DNA of 64,000 nucleotides from Deltaproteobacteria bacterium (GTDB lineage Bacteria; Myxococcota_A; UBA9160; SMWR01): assembly GCA_002729515.1 (NCBI GenBank), contig PBYF01000052.1, positions 27,669 to 91,668 on the forward strand, written 5' to 3'. Under the pieces are notes generated by a model that was not told the origin of the DNA, searched no databases, and saw only the letters and a list, made by a program, of their open reading frames with translations. Shown one piece after another: positions 19,563 to 29,291 of the stretch (positions within the stretch are counted from its first letter, which is position 1; each line of letters starts with the position of its first letter). A program made the position numbers and the translations under genes.

Positions 19563-20702
19563 GTGCGGGTTTCGACCGAGACCCTCGATCGCTTCCTCTC
19601 GACGGTGGGCGAGGTGATCCTCAACTCGAGCCAGGTGCGCACGGCCGCGGATCCAGGAAAAGCGGGTGATGCCACCCAGTTGGCGGCCGGACTCGACCGC
19701 ATGGATCACGTGGTGGGCGAACTCCAGATGCGTGCCCTCGAGCTGCGTACTACGCCGCTTCTGCGGATCATCGAGTTCTTGCCACGCATGGCCCGGGAGG
19801 TGGCTCGGGCGGGGGGCAAGCGGGTCGAGGTGGAGATTCGAGGTGGCGAGCTCGAGCTCGACCGATCGATTCTCGATCGGCTCTCCGATCCGCTGGTTCA
19901 CCTGGTCCGCAACGCCGTGGACCACGGCATCGAGGCACCGGAGACGCGTGCGGCAGCGGGCAAACCTGAGGTGGGGCGTGTCGCCATCGACGCACACCGC
20001 GAAAAGGACTCGATTTGCATCGCCGTGAGTGATGATGGGGCCGGCATGGATCTCGAGGCGGTGCGGAGCCGCGCCGTCGAAGCGGGCCTGGTGCATCGGG
20101 GAATCGCGGAGGATCTCTCCGCCGAGCAGCTCACCGCCTTCGTGTTCCGCCCCGGCTTCTCGATGGCGGATCGGGTTTCCGAGATTTCGGGACGCGGCGT
20201 GGGTATGGATGCGGTGCGCGTCACCCTCGAGTCCCTGGGCGGCTCTGTCGAGTTTGTAACGACTCCCGGGAGAGGCACCGCCACGACTCTCCGGGTTCCG
20301 ATCACGGCCGCTGTGCAGCGCGTGCTGCTGCTCGATGTGGCGGGCGAGCGCGTGGCGCTTCCCATCGCACGGGTGGAACGCATCGTCGAACTTCCGCTGG
20401 ACATGATCGAGACGAGCGGACGCGAGGCCTTCGCGCTGATCGAGGACGAGCCGATTCCCGTTTTTTCGCTTGCCGCGAGGCTGGCACTCGAGTCCGCCGG
20501 GGACGCGAACGTCGCGACTCTCGTCCTCACCGAAGTCCGCGGGGAGCAGCTCGCGGTCCAGGTGGACCGCGTGGCGGGTCAGCAGCAGATCTACGTGAAG
20601 CCCGTTCCCGAGCTGCTCGCGCCGGTGCGCGCGCTCGCGGGGCTCACCATTCTCGGCGACGGGCGGCCCGTATTCGTCCTCGAACCGACCCAGCTGTTCT
20701 GA
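19563..20702 (+). CDS. cheA: CheA C-terminal part: dimerisation, kinase and CheW-like domains
   Basis: The remaining 379 residues of the histidine kinase, in the +1 frame relative to the HPt part. Domains in order: P3 dimerisation helices (VSTETLDRFLSTVGEVI), the HATPase with N box HLVRNAVDHGIE, G1 SDDGAGMD and G2 SGRGVGMDAVR, then the P5 regulatory domain that pairs with CheW. The listed start is the first in-frame GTG and has no ribosome binding site, so independent initiation is unlikely. No P2 (CheY-binding) domain is present between HPt and P3. Its TGA overlaps the CheC-like ATG. Confidence 0.85.
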   Translation: MRVSTETLDRFLSTVGEVILNSSQVRTAADPGKAGDATQLAAGLDRMDHVVGELQMRALELRTTPLLRIIEFLPRMAREVARAGGKRVEVEIRGGELELDRSILDRLSDPLVHLVRNAVDHGIEAPETRAAAGKPEVGRVAIDAHREKDSICIAVSDDGAGMDLEAVRSRAVEAGLVHRGIAEDLSAEQLTAFVFRPGFSMADRVSEISGRGVGMDAVRVTLESLGGSVEFVTTPGRGTATTLRVPITAAVQRVLLLDVAGERVALPIARVERIVELPLDMIETSGREAFALIEDEPIPVFSLAARLALESAGDANVATLVLTEVRGEQLAVQVDRVAGQQQIYVKPVPELLAPVRALAGLTILGDGRPVFVLEPTQLF

Positions 20703-21223
20703 TGTCGGACACCGCGCGCATGTTCCAGTCTCGTCCGCGCGAACTGGCCCGGCTGGGTGCCGGTGCAGCAGCGGCGAGTTTTGGCGCGCTGCTGGGCCAC
20801 GGCTTCCGGGTCCGCGAGCCCTCATTGGCGCAGCCCGCAGCGATCGGGAGCGCCGACACGGGCATTGTCTTCGAGGTGGCGGGCAGCGTCTCGGGTCTGG
20901 TGGCACTTCTCTTCTCGTCTTCGGGATGCGACACCGTATGTGACTGTCTTGGTGCCGGCGACGCGACGGAGCGCAGGTCGGCGCTGCGCGAGGTCGGAAA
21001 CATCGTGGTGTCACGTGCGGTGTCGGCGGTCGCCGACCACCTGGGTGCGCGCGTCACGCTCTCGGTCCCCGTGCTCGTGAACGGAGACGCCGGCCGTACC
21101 CTGGATCGCCTGCTTTCCAGGCGCGGCGATGGTGTCATCATCACCACCGAGCTTCGAGCCGATGGGGGAGAGCCGAACGTGCTCTTCGTCATTGCCCAGG
21201 ACGCATCTCGACCCGAGTCCTGA
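20702..21223 (+). CDS. CheC/CheX-family CheY-P phosphatase
   Basis: A 173-residue protein with one exact copy of the CheC/CheX/FliY phosphatase pattern, Ser/Asp-x3-Glu-x2-Asn-x22-Pro: SALREVGN, then 22 residues, then Pro in the segment around residues 94-124. It should remove the phosphate from the CheY of this operon. CheC proteins usually carry two such motifs; only one is seen, and the first half is divergent. TGATG overlap with cheA. Dif of Myxococcus also ends its signalling genes with a CheC (DifG). Confidence 0.75.
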   Translation: MSDTARMFQSRPRELARLGAGAAAASFGALLGHGFRVREPSLAQPAAIGSADTGIVFEVAGSVSGLVALLFSSSGCDTVCDCLGAGDATERRSALREVGNIVVSRAVSAVADHLGARVTLSVPVLVNGDAGRTLDRLLSRRGDGVIITTELRADGGEPNVLFVIAQDASRPES

Positions 21224-21312
21224 TTGCACCCACCCGTTCGACGGACTCCGCGCGTTCCGGTGATGGGCGTTCTCGCGGCGCGTCTCGGGGCCACTTCTGA
21301 TACCGTCGCGGC

Positions 21313-22062
21313 ATGGATCGCGAGCGGATCCGCGAACTGATGGAGCGCGTGCGCGACGGAGACGTCGAGCCGGAGGAGGCCATCGAGGCGCTGGCGCAGC
21401 TGCCGTTCGTCGATGTGCCCGGTGCTCGCGTCGATACGCACCGCGCCCTGCGTGCTGGCCTGCCAGAGGTGGTCTACGCGCCCGGCAAGACCCCGGAGCA
21501 GATCGCCGACATCGTCGCGGCGCTGCGCCGCTCCGAGCAGCGGGTGCTGGTGACTCGCGTGTCTCCGGAGTGTGCAGAGGCCGTCTCTGGCCGCATCGGT
21601 GGGGGTGAGTACACGGCGCAGGGGCGGCTGCTCTGGTTCGGGCCCGCGCAGGTCGCCTGTGTCGGCAAGGGGAACATCGCGGTGGTATGCGCCGGTACCT
21701 CGGATCTGCCCGTGGCCTGCGAGGCTGTGGGCGTGGCGCAGCGCTTCGGCAATAAGGTCGAGCTCCTGGCCGACGTGGGCGTCGCGGGCCTTCACCGGCT
21801 CCTGGCGTCGAGCGAGGTGCTTCGCGGGGCACGGGTGCTCGTCGTCGTCGCCGGAATGGAGGGGGCGCTCCCGTCCGTGGTCGGCGGGCTCGTCGACAAG
21901 CCGGTGATCGCGGTGCCCACCAGTGTGGGGTATGGGGCTGCCTTCGGCGGTGTTGCGGCGCTGCTAGGGATGCTCACGAGCTGTGCGTCGAACGTCAGTG
22001 TCGTGAACATCGACAACGGCTTTGGTGCCGCCTATGTCGCGACCCTGATCAATCGGCTCTGA
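21313..22062 (+). CDS. larB: LarB, nickel-pincer nucleotide carboxylase
   Basis: A 249-residue LarB-type protein of the AIR-carboxylase superfamily. The family reaction is carboxylation and hydrolysis of nicotinic acid adenine dinucleotide to the biscarboxylated pyridinium mononucleotide used for the nickel-pincer cofactor. Helical N-terminal part (RDGDVEPEEAIEALAQLPF), then VVCAGTSDLPVACEA, ADVGVAGLHRL and VVVAGMEGALPSVVGGL, which are PurE-like nucleotide-binding loops. ATG start. Only three bases separate it from larC. Confidence 0.9.
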   Translation: MDRERIRELMERVRDGDVEPEEAIEALAQLPFVDVPGARVDTHRALRAGLPEVVYAPGKTPEQIADIVAALRRSEQRVLVTRVSPECAEAVSGRIGGGEYTAQGRLLWFGPAQVACVGKGNIAVVCAGTSDLPVACEAVGVAQRFGNKVELLADVGVAGLHRLLASSEVLRGARVLVVVAGMEGALPSVVGGLVDKPVIAVPTSVGYGAAFGGVAALLGMLTSCASNVSVVNIDNGFGAAYVATLINRL

Positions 22063-22065
22063 GCG

Positions 22066-23262
22066 TTGGCGCGTACCCTGCATCTGGATTGTTTTTCTGG
22101 GATCGCCGGAAACATGTTCCTCGGGGCCCTCCTCGACGCGGGCCTGTCGCGCAGAGCCCTTGCCGCCGAGCTCGCGGGATTGGAACTCGATTACAAGCTC
22201 GTGGTGCGCCGGGTGATGCGCGGAGCCGTTGCGGCGCGCCACGTGGAAGTGCGGGTACCGGCCCGGCGCGGGAAGGGAAAATCTGCACGGCACCACTCCG
22301 GGCGTCACTTCAGCGCGATCGAGCGCGTGCTGCGTCGTGCCCGTCTCGATACCCGCGTGCGCGAACGCGCACTGGCGATCTTCGAGACGCTGGCCCGCGC
22401 CGAGGCGAAGATCCACGGCGTTCCCATCGAAGAGGTCCACTTCCACGAGGTGGGCGCGGTGGACGCCATCGTCGACATCACCGGCGCGGCGGCGGCGTTG
22501 TCGCTTCTCGAAGTGGGAACCGTCACGGCTTCGCCGGTGGCTGTGGGAAGTGGGGGAACGGTGGAAACCCAGCACGGCAAGTTGCCTCTACCGGCACCGG
22601 CTACCCTGGAGTTGCTGCGGGGGATTCCGGTCGTACCCGCCCACGTGGACTGGGAGACGGTCACGCCCACGGGCGCGGCAATCCTCGGGAGTATCGCCGA
22701 GAGCTTTGGCCCGCTGCCCGCGATGACCGTCGAGTCGATTGGCCTCGGGGCGGGCGAGGAGCGCGAGGGTCCGTTGCCCAACGTGTTGCGTGCGGTGCTC
22801 GGTCGCGCCGGGGGTGCGGGCGCCGACCGGGTGGTACTGCTCGAGACGAACCTGGACGATCTGGTGCCGGAACACTTCGATCACCTGATGGAGCGTCTCT
22901 TCGAGGGTGGAGCCCTGGACGTCTCGCTCCAACCGTTGCAGATGAAGAAGAACCGTCCCGGCTTTCTCGTGCGTGTGTTGGCGCGTCCGTCCGAGCGGGT
23001 CGCGTTGGCGCGGATTCTCTTCGCCGAGTCGACGGCGATCGGTGTGCGGGTCACCGAGAGCGATCGCATCGTACTCGAGCGCGAGCACAGGCGCGTGCAG
23101 ACCCGCTACGGCCGGATCCGCGTGAAGCGCGTCTTCGACCCGGATGGCCGGGTGCACGTCTCGCCCGAGTACGACGACTGCAAGGCGGCGGCGGTGCGCA
23201 GCGGCACGCCGCTGCGCGAGGTGTTGCGTGTTGCCGAGGAGGCGGGGCGTGCCCTCGACTGA
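22066..23262 (+). CDS. larC: LarC, nickel-insertion protein
   Basis: A 398-residue LarC-family protein that inserts nickel into the pincer nucleotide, a CTP-dependent cyclometallase in known members. The start HLDCFSGIAGNMFLGALLDAGL, the central EVHFHEVGAVDAIVDI and GGTVETQHGKLPLPAPAT, and the C-terminal ETNLDDLVPEHFD are hallmarks. It is one continuous frame here, while Lactiplantibacillus makes LarC by ribosomal frameshift between LarC1 and LarC2. The start is TTG, immediately after larB. No larE or larA is in the window. Confidence 0.9.
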   Translation: MARTLHLDCFSGIAGNMFLGALLDAGLSRRALAAELAGLELDYKLVVRRVMRGAVAARHVEVRVPARRGKGKSARHHSGRHFSAIERVLRRARLDTRVRERALAIFETLARAEAKIHGVPIEEVHFHEVGAVDAIVDITGAAAALSLLEVGTVTASPVAVGSGGTVETQHGKLPLPAPATLELLRGIPVVPAHVDWETVTPTGAAILGSIAESFGPLPAMTVESIGLGAGEEREGPLPNVLRAVLGRAGGAGADRVVLLETNLDDLVPEHFDHLMERLFEGGALDVSLQPLQMKKNRPGFLVRVLARPSERVALARILFAESTAIGVRVTESDRIVLEREHRRVQTRYGRIRVKRVFDPDGRVHVSPEYDDCKAAAVRSGTPLREVLRVAEEAGRALD

Positions 23263-24031
23263 TGTCCGGGGTCCGGCGGTGGACGCGGGGCCTTTCGACC
23301 TGCCGGGCCTCGGGTCGAGCGCCGCGCTCTGCCTGCACGGCCTGACGGGTACGCCCTACGAGGTGCGGCCGCTGGGCGAGGCCCTCTCGCGCGCCGGAAT
23401 ACGCGCCGTGGGTCCGCTGCTGCCGGGCCACGGCAAAGATGCTGCGGAGTGTCGCCGGACGCCGTACGAGGCCTGGGTCGAGAGCGCGCGGGACGCGGCA
23501 CGCGCACTTCGCGAGACGCACGCCCGGACTTTTGGCGTGGGCCTGTCGATGGGGGGTCTGGTGACGCTGCTGCTGGCCTCCGAAGGGCTTTTCGACGCGG
23601 CCGCGTGCGTGGGTACCCCGATCCGACTGCGCCAGCCCGGCATCGGGCTCGTCCGCTACCTCAAGTACCTGATCCCCGGAATCCCGAAGAAGGCGGGATC
23701 CGACATCTGCGACCCCGAGGCCCGGAGTCGCCACCCGAGCCTCCCGAGTATGCCGCTGGCCTCGATCCACGAACTCCTGAAACTCCAGGCCCGGGTGCTC
23801 GAGGCGCTCCCCCGCATCGAGATTCCGCTGCTGGTCGCCCACGGGGCGCTCGATTCGACCGCGCACCCGGACGACGCCCGGGCCATCGCAGAAGGGGTGG
23901 CTTCCCGGGTCGTCGAAAGCCGGAGTTTCGAGCGCTCGGCGCACGTCGTTCCGGTCGACTACGACGGTCCGGCACTCGCGGAGACGCTGGTGCGTTTCCT
24001 GCTGGATCCCGGCAGCGGTGCCGGTCCCTGA
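23249..24031 (+). CDS. Alpha/beta hydrolase, carboxylesterase Est30-like
   Basis: A 260-residue serine hydrolase. The oxyanion segment is CLHGLTGTP, the nucleophile elbow is GLSMGG (Ser100), and Asp202 (HGALDSTAHP) and His232 (SAHVVPVD) complete the triad. The layout matches thermophilic carboxylesterase Est30 and monoacylglycerol lipases. The GTG start overlaps the end of larC by 14 bases; a second GTG ten codons later is also possible. The natural substrate is unknown. Confidence 0.82.
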   Translation: MPSTDVRGPAVDAGPFDLPGLGSSAALCLHGLTGTPYEVRPLGEALSRAGIRAVGPLLPGHGKDAAECRRTPYEAWVESARDAARALRETHARTFGVGLSMGGLVTLLLASEGLFDAAACVGTPIRLRQPGIGLVRYLKYLIPGIPKKAGSDICDPEARSRHPSLPSMPLASIHELLKLQARVLEALPRIEIPLLVAHGALDSTAHPDDARAIAEGVASRVVESRSFERSAHVVPVDYDGPALAETLVRFLLDPGSGAGP

Positions 24032-24051
24032 AACGGTGTTTGTCCAGACGA

Positions 24052-24081
24052 TTGGCAGCGAGTCTCTGGCGCTCCTAGGAT
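24052..24081 (+). promoter_or_regulatory. Sigma-70-type promoter of the histone gene
   Basis: TTGGCA (24052-24057) and TAGGAT (24076-24081) with an 18-base spacer match the housekeeping consensus at 5/6 and 4/6. Transcription would begin near 24088, about 28 bases before the histone ATG, with GGAGGGG as ribosome site. This suggests the histone is a separate transcription unit and not a tail of the larBC operon. Confidence 0.5.
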
Positions 24082-24115
24082 CCCCATCGAATTTCGAGAA
24101 CGACCGGAGGGGAAT

Positions 24116-24328
24116 ATGGCCGAACTTCCGAACGCGGTGATCAAGCGGCTTCTCACCAAGCACAGTGACGGGCTCCGCGTGTCGGGCTCGGCTCTCGGTC
24201 AGGCCGTTGCGGCCGTCGAGGGCTACGCCGCGCGTCTTGCACAGGAGGCCGCTGCATCTGCGAGCGCGAACAAGCGCAAGACGATCATGGACGGTGACAT
24301 CGAGGCCGCGCGGGCGCGCCTGGGCTGA
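24116..24328 (+). CDS. Archaeal-type histone (HMf-like) in a bacterium
   Basis: A 70-residue protein with one complete histone fold. Helix 1 is NAVIKRLLTKHS, loop 1 is DGLRVS, the long central helix runs over about residues 25-52, loop 2 is KRKTIM and helix 3 is DGDIEAARARL. Side by side with HMfB of Methanothermus as I recall it, both begin near ELP, both have RVS in loop 1, and both have RKTI followed by DIE-A in the third helix. By analogy it should dimerise and bind DNA through the paired loops. It has a strong GGAGGGG ribosome site and its own promoter. Similar small histones are known in Bdellovibrio and Leptospira. Confidence 0.85.
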   Translation: MAELPNAVIKRLLTKHSDGLRVSGSALGQAVAAVEGYAARLAQEAAASASANKRKTIMDGDIEAARARLG

Positions 24329-24549
24329 ACGTCGGTCGCGTGCGGATTCCCGTCCGTCACGAGGATCGTCTGTGAAGGTTTTTCGATCGCCGGCGAGGTT
24401 CGTGCCGGGAGGATACGCTCGGTTTCTGATTTTCCGGCTTCCGAGAGTGCTACTCGACGATTTTCCGTTGCCTCGTCTGGCGCTTCCGGCACCTTGAAAG
24501 ATCTCCCGGTGGCGTCCAACATGGGCCGAGCGGAGGTTGTGGAGACTCT

Positions 24550-25302
24550 ATGAGCACAGTTCCTCCCCACTCGCCGCTCGACGGCTACTACGGCGAGGGC
24601 GCGAAGCGCCAGGGCTACGTCGACGATCTCTTCAACGAGACAGCGAAGCACTACAACACGATCGAGATGCTGTTCCTGAACGGTGGGCTCTTGTACAGGC
24701 GCCTGTCGCTGCGCGCCGCCGGACTGCGACCCGGGATGCAGGTCCTCGATGTCGCCATCGGCACGGCAGCGGTGGCGCGCGGTGCTGCGAAGATCGTCGG
24801 GTCCGAGGGTAAGGTCTTCGGCGTCGATCCGAGCATGGGGATGATGGGTGAGGCGCGGAAGGTCTTTCGGGGACCGCTCACGCGCGGTATTGCGGAGCGG
24901 CTCCCCTTTGCAGACGACCAGTTCGACTTCGTCACCATGGGCATTGCCCTGCGCCATGTCTCGGACCTGGCGGCCACCTTCCGGGAGTACCTGCGGGTGC
25001 TCAAGCCGGGGGGGAAGCTCTGGGTCCTCGAGGGCCACGTGCCCGAGTCGAAGTTCGGCCACCGTCTTACCCGGTTCGTGTGGGCCCGGGTGATCCCCGG
25101 CATGACCCTCGTTTCCACCGGCAGTCGCGAGGCGAAGTTGCTGATGGATTACTACTGGGACACGGTCGAGCAGTCGGTACAGCCCGACACCATCGTCGAC
25201 ACCCTGAGCGCAGTCGGCTTCCAAAGGCCCCGCTTCAAGGTCGTGGTGCCGGGTGCGTTCTGTGAGTACACGGGTACGAAGCTGCACCGCAGCGGCGCCT
25301 AG
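24550..25302 (+). CDS. SAM-dependent methyltransferase, UbiE/MenG-like
   Basis: A 250-residue class I methyltransferase. The SAM loop VLDVAIGTAAVARGAA, the acidic ribose contact GVDPSMGMM, and the post-I motif AERLPFADDQFDFVTMGIALRHVSD followed by LKPGGKLWVLEG are those of the UbiE/COQ5 group that methylates quinone precursors. The usual GTG-x-G of the SAM loop is read here as AIGTA. Whether the substrate is demethylmenaquinone, a ubiquinone intermediate or another lipid cannot be read from the sequence. About 220 bases with no clear signal separate it from the histone gene. Confidence 0.78.
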   Translation: MSTVPPHSPLDGYYGEGAKRQGYVDDLFNETAKHYNTIEMLFLNGGLLYRRLSLRAAGLRPGMQVLDVAIGTAAVARGAAKIVGSEGKVFGVDPSMGMMGEARKVFRGPLTRGIAERLPFADDQFDFVTMGIALRHVSDLAATFREYLRVLKPGGKLWVLEGHVPESKFGHRLTRFVWARVIPGMTLVSTGSREAKLLMDYYWDTVEQSVQPDTIVDTLSAVGFQRPRFKVVVPGAFCEYTGTKLHRSGA

Positions 25303-25393
25303 CGGCTGCTGCAGAAGACGCTGCCGAAGCTGGAGGGTCCCCGTCGGATGGCTCGCCCTGGGGGCCGGGTTCCGGCGTGTCTGAGCGTCGCCT

Positions 25394-26425
25394 TCAGCAG
25401 CAGTCGAAGCCGCCGCTCACGTTGTCGTGCCACGGCGGGCGCCGCGAGAAGGCGGCGCGCTGGGCGGCGGCGGCAAGCGTGGCGGCGACGCGGATGACGC
25501 GGGGTCCGTCGCGGACGACTCGGGCGCGCAGGCTTTCGCGCCGGCCGAGTTGGCGCTGACGGTCGCCGTCGAATGCGACCACACCGGGGCCTTGCAGCTG
25601 GGTCCATTCTCCGAGCGGCAGGCGCCGGGCTTCGCGCACGTATGCGGTGCGGTAGAGGCCCGGCGAGATCGCGACGAGCAGCGGCTGGCCGCCGCCGCCC
25701 GGTGCCGTGCAGGTGACCTGGACGCCACAGTCATCGTCGCGCGTCACCGGCTCGAGGAGACCGCCGATTGGTGACGTGCCGACGGCGGCCGGCTCGCCTC
25801 GGGTCAGAACGAGGTGTCGGAGTTGCTCCGGATCGAAGGCCAGCAGGCTGCCCGGGTGGTCACCCTCCAGAACCGCAAGGTCGATCAGGGCGAGGTCGCT
25901 GGCGCCGTCGGAGAACTCGACCTCGATCCGCTTGCAGGGATGCGCTGCCTCGTCGACCGGGACGATACCGCTCGCCACGCAACCCGCGGCCGCACCCGCC
26001 GAGGTGGCTTCGACGAGTTCCGGAAACACGTTGTTGGTTCCCGTTGAGATCGGAACGATCGGTGCGTCGCGCCAGGTGCTGGCGACGATGCGGTTCGTGC
26101 CGTCACCCCCGAGCACGACGAGAGACGTGCAGCCGAGTTCGCGCAATCGCACGACCGCGGCGGCCGTATCCGCCGCGGTGGTCTCGATCGGACCGTCGAG
26201 CACGGACACGTCCGCGTGGAGTCGCAGCCCCTCGACGGCGCTCTGGCTGCAGCGGAAACAGTCGCGCATCAGTACGACACGACGAGCGCCCGCTGCCACC
26301 GCGCCCACCACGGCCCGCTGGATCTGGTTGCGCTTCATCTCGGGCGTTTGCTGGAGCGAACGCCCCAACAGCCGTCGCACGTCGCGGCCCGCCATCGGGT
26401 TTGCGACGATCCCGACCGTGCTCAG
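25394..26425 (-). CDS. ATP-NAD kinase-like protein, AcoX family
   Basis: A 343-residue protein of the NAD-kinase superfamily. It begins with VGIVANPMAGRDVRRL, has the phosphate-binding GGDGTNR and the second loop STGTNN, and carries a long C-terminal beta domain as in AcoX proteins encoded with acetoin-degradation genes. Whether it phosphorylates NAD is not known. No ATG, GTG or TTG lies near the conserved start. A CTG overlapping the stop of the upstream GST gene (CTGA) is the best candidate, so the exact N-terminus is uncertain. The C-terminus ends in FDCC. Confidence 0.7.
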   Translation of the reverse strand: MSTVGIVANPMAGRDVRRLLGRSLQQTPEMKRNQIQRAVVGAVAAGARRVVLMRDCFRCSQSAVEGLRLHADVSVLDGPIETTAADTAAAVVRLRELGCTSLVVLGGDGTNRIVASTWRDAPIVPISTGTNNVFPELVEATSAGAAAGCVASGIVPVDEAAHPCKRIEVEFSDGASDLALIDLAVLEGDHPGSLLAFDPEQLRHLVLTRGEPAAVGTSPIGGLLEPVTRDDDCGVQVTCTAPGGGGQPLLVAISPGLYRTAYVREARRLPLGEWTQLQGPGVVAFDGDRQRQLGRRESLRARVVRDGPRVIRVAATLAAAAQRAAFSRRPPWHDNVSGGFDCC

Positions 26426-27039
26426 CGGCTGGCCTCGATCGAGGGCCGCGCCGCCACACGTGTAAACCAGCCCTGCAGGTTTCCGAGCTTCGGGTCCAGG
26501 GTCTGCCCGATCTGACCACCGAATTCGAGGAATGCGAAGAGAAGGATGTCCGCGAGGGTGAAGCGGTCGCCGGCGATGAATTCGTGACCCTCGATCAGGC
26601 CATCGAGCCAAGCGAGATTCTCCTGCGCAATCTGCTGAAAGTCCGCAGCGGCCTGCGGGATCACGTGGATCCGGTCCTTGAATAAATCGATTCCCAGACC
26701 GAAGCGGAAGCCGTGGCTGATGGGCTCGATGATGTTGAGGTCGATGCGCCGGGTCCACATATGCGTCGCCGCGCGCTCCTCGGGCGTCGTCCCGACGAGC
26801 GGAGGATTCGGGTGGATCTCGTCCAAGTATTCACAGATCGCCGTAATCTCCGCGAGGTGGCTCCCGTCGTCGAGTTCGAGACACGGCAGCTGGCCCGCAG
26901 GGTTTCGCGCGAGGTGCGGCTTCTGCCGGTTGTCGCCTGCCATCAGGTCGACGATCTCGCGTTCGACGTCGACGCCTTTCTCGGCGAGGAAGATGTCTAC
27001 GACACGCGGGTTCGGACCCATTCCGGTGTAGAGCTTCAT
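26422..27039 (-). CDS. Glutathione S-transferase
   Basis: A 205-residue GST-fold protein. The thioredoxin-like N-terminal domain starts KLYTGMGPNPRVVDIFLAEKG and has the cis-Pro and glutathione gamma-Glu contacts in GQLPCLELDDGSHLAEITAI. The helical C-terminal domain has FIAGDRFTLADILLFAF, the N-capping box of the family. GGGGAG precedes the ATG; a longer in-frame reading lacks support. The last codons overlap the start of the AcoX-like gene, so the two are probably translated together. Confidence 0.87.
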   Translation of the reverse strand: MKLYTGMGPNPRVVDIFLAEKGVDVEREIVDLMAGDNRQKPHLARNPAGQLPCLELDDGSHLAEITAICEYLDEIHPNPPLVGTTPEERAATHMWTRRIDLNIIEPISHGFRFGLGIDLFKDRIHVIPQAAADFQQIAQENLAWLDGLIEGHEFIAGDRFTLADILLFAFLEFGGQIGQTLDPKLGNLQGWFTRVAARPSIEASR

Positions 27040-27175
27040 GTGGAACTCCCCTGGGGTGCACGCGAGCAGCACTCATCATACACCGGTGTAGGGTTTCGAG
27101 GTGTTCCATGGCCCTTCACGGTAGTGGCGCGCTCTCTTTCTCCCGGTAGCCATGTGCTTGCTTCTCCCCAGAGCG

Positions 27176-27213
27176 ACGAAGGCCTCCGGAGCTCGCGCTC
27201 CGGAGGCCTTCGT
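27176..27213 (-). terminator. Strong hairpin terminator after groEL
   Basis: ACGAAGGCCTCCGGAG and its exact complement, 16 bp each, enclose a 6-base loop. It lies 23 bases past the groEL stop. On the groEL strand it is not followed by a T-tract, while on the other strand TTCTT follows. It probably ends groESL transcription, insulates the downstream GST gene, and stabilises the mRNA 3' end. Confidence 0.75.
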
Positions 27214-27235
27214 TCTTCAGAGGCTGAGGCTCTGG

Positions 27236-28888
<1,653 letters not shown>

Positions 28889-29176
28889 TTACTCGCAGAT
28901 GCCGAGGATGTCGTCCTCGCGAATGATGAGGTGTTCCTCGCCGTCAATGTTGACCTCGGTCCCCGCGTACTTGCTGAAGAGGATCCGGTCGCCCTTCTTC
29001 ACGTCGAGGGCCTGGATGTTGCCGTCATCCTTCACTTTGCCCTTGCCGCAGGCGATGACCTTGCCTTCGGACGGTTTTTCCTTGGCGGTGTCCGGGATGA
29101 TGATCCCGCCCTTCGTGGTTTCTTCCTCGTCGATCCGATGGACGAGGATCCGGTCCTGAAGCGGACGGATCTTCAT
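28889..29176 (-). CDS. groES: Co-chaperonin GroES
   Basis: A 95-residue lid subunit for GroEL. It starts [12 protein letters not shown], has the mobile loop [18 protein letters not shown] that contacts GroEL, and ends with [21 protein letters not shown] ribosome site precedes the ATG, which is the family start; the frame stays open upstream into the leader but that part is not GroES. Confidence 0.97.
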   Translation of the reverse strand: MKIRPLQDRILVHRIDEEETTKGGIIIPDTAKEKPSEGKVIACGKGKVKDDGNIQALDVKKGDRILFSKYAGTEVNIDGEEHLIIREDDILGICE

Positions 29177-29253
29177 GGGTGCTTCTCCTGGGCGGCCGCG
29201 CTCCCGAGGCGCGACCCTTCTCGTTGACAGACCGCCGGTGGGGGACCGGCGTA

Positions 29254-29280
29254 TTGGCACTTGGTCCTCCCGAGTGCCAG
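29254..29280 (-). promoter_or_regulatory. CIRCE operator for HrcA
   Basis: TTGGCACTT-N9-GAGTGCCAG is a close match to CIRCE (TTAGCACTC-N9-GAGTGCTAA). The two arms share a perfect 7-bp inverted repeat (TGGCACT/AGTGCCA) with the exact 9-base spacer. It lies 78 bases upstream of the groES ATG, just downstream of the predicted transcription start, the classic position for HrcA repression of groESL. Confidence 0.85.
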
Positions 29281-29291
29281 AAAGAGCGCGC

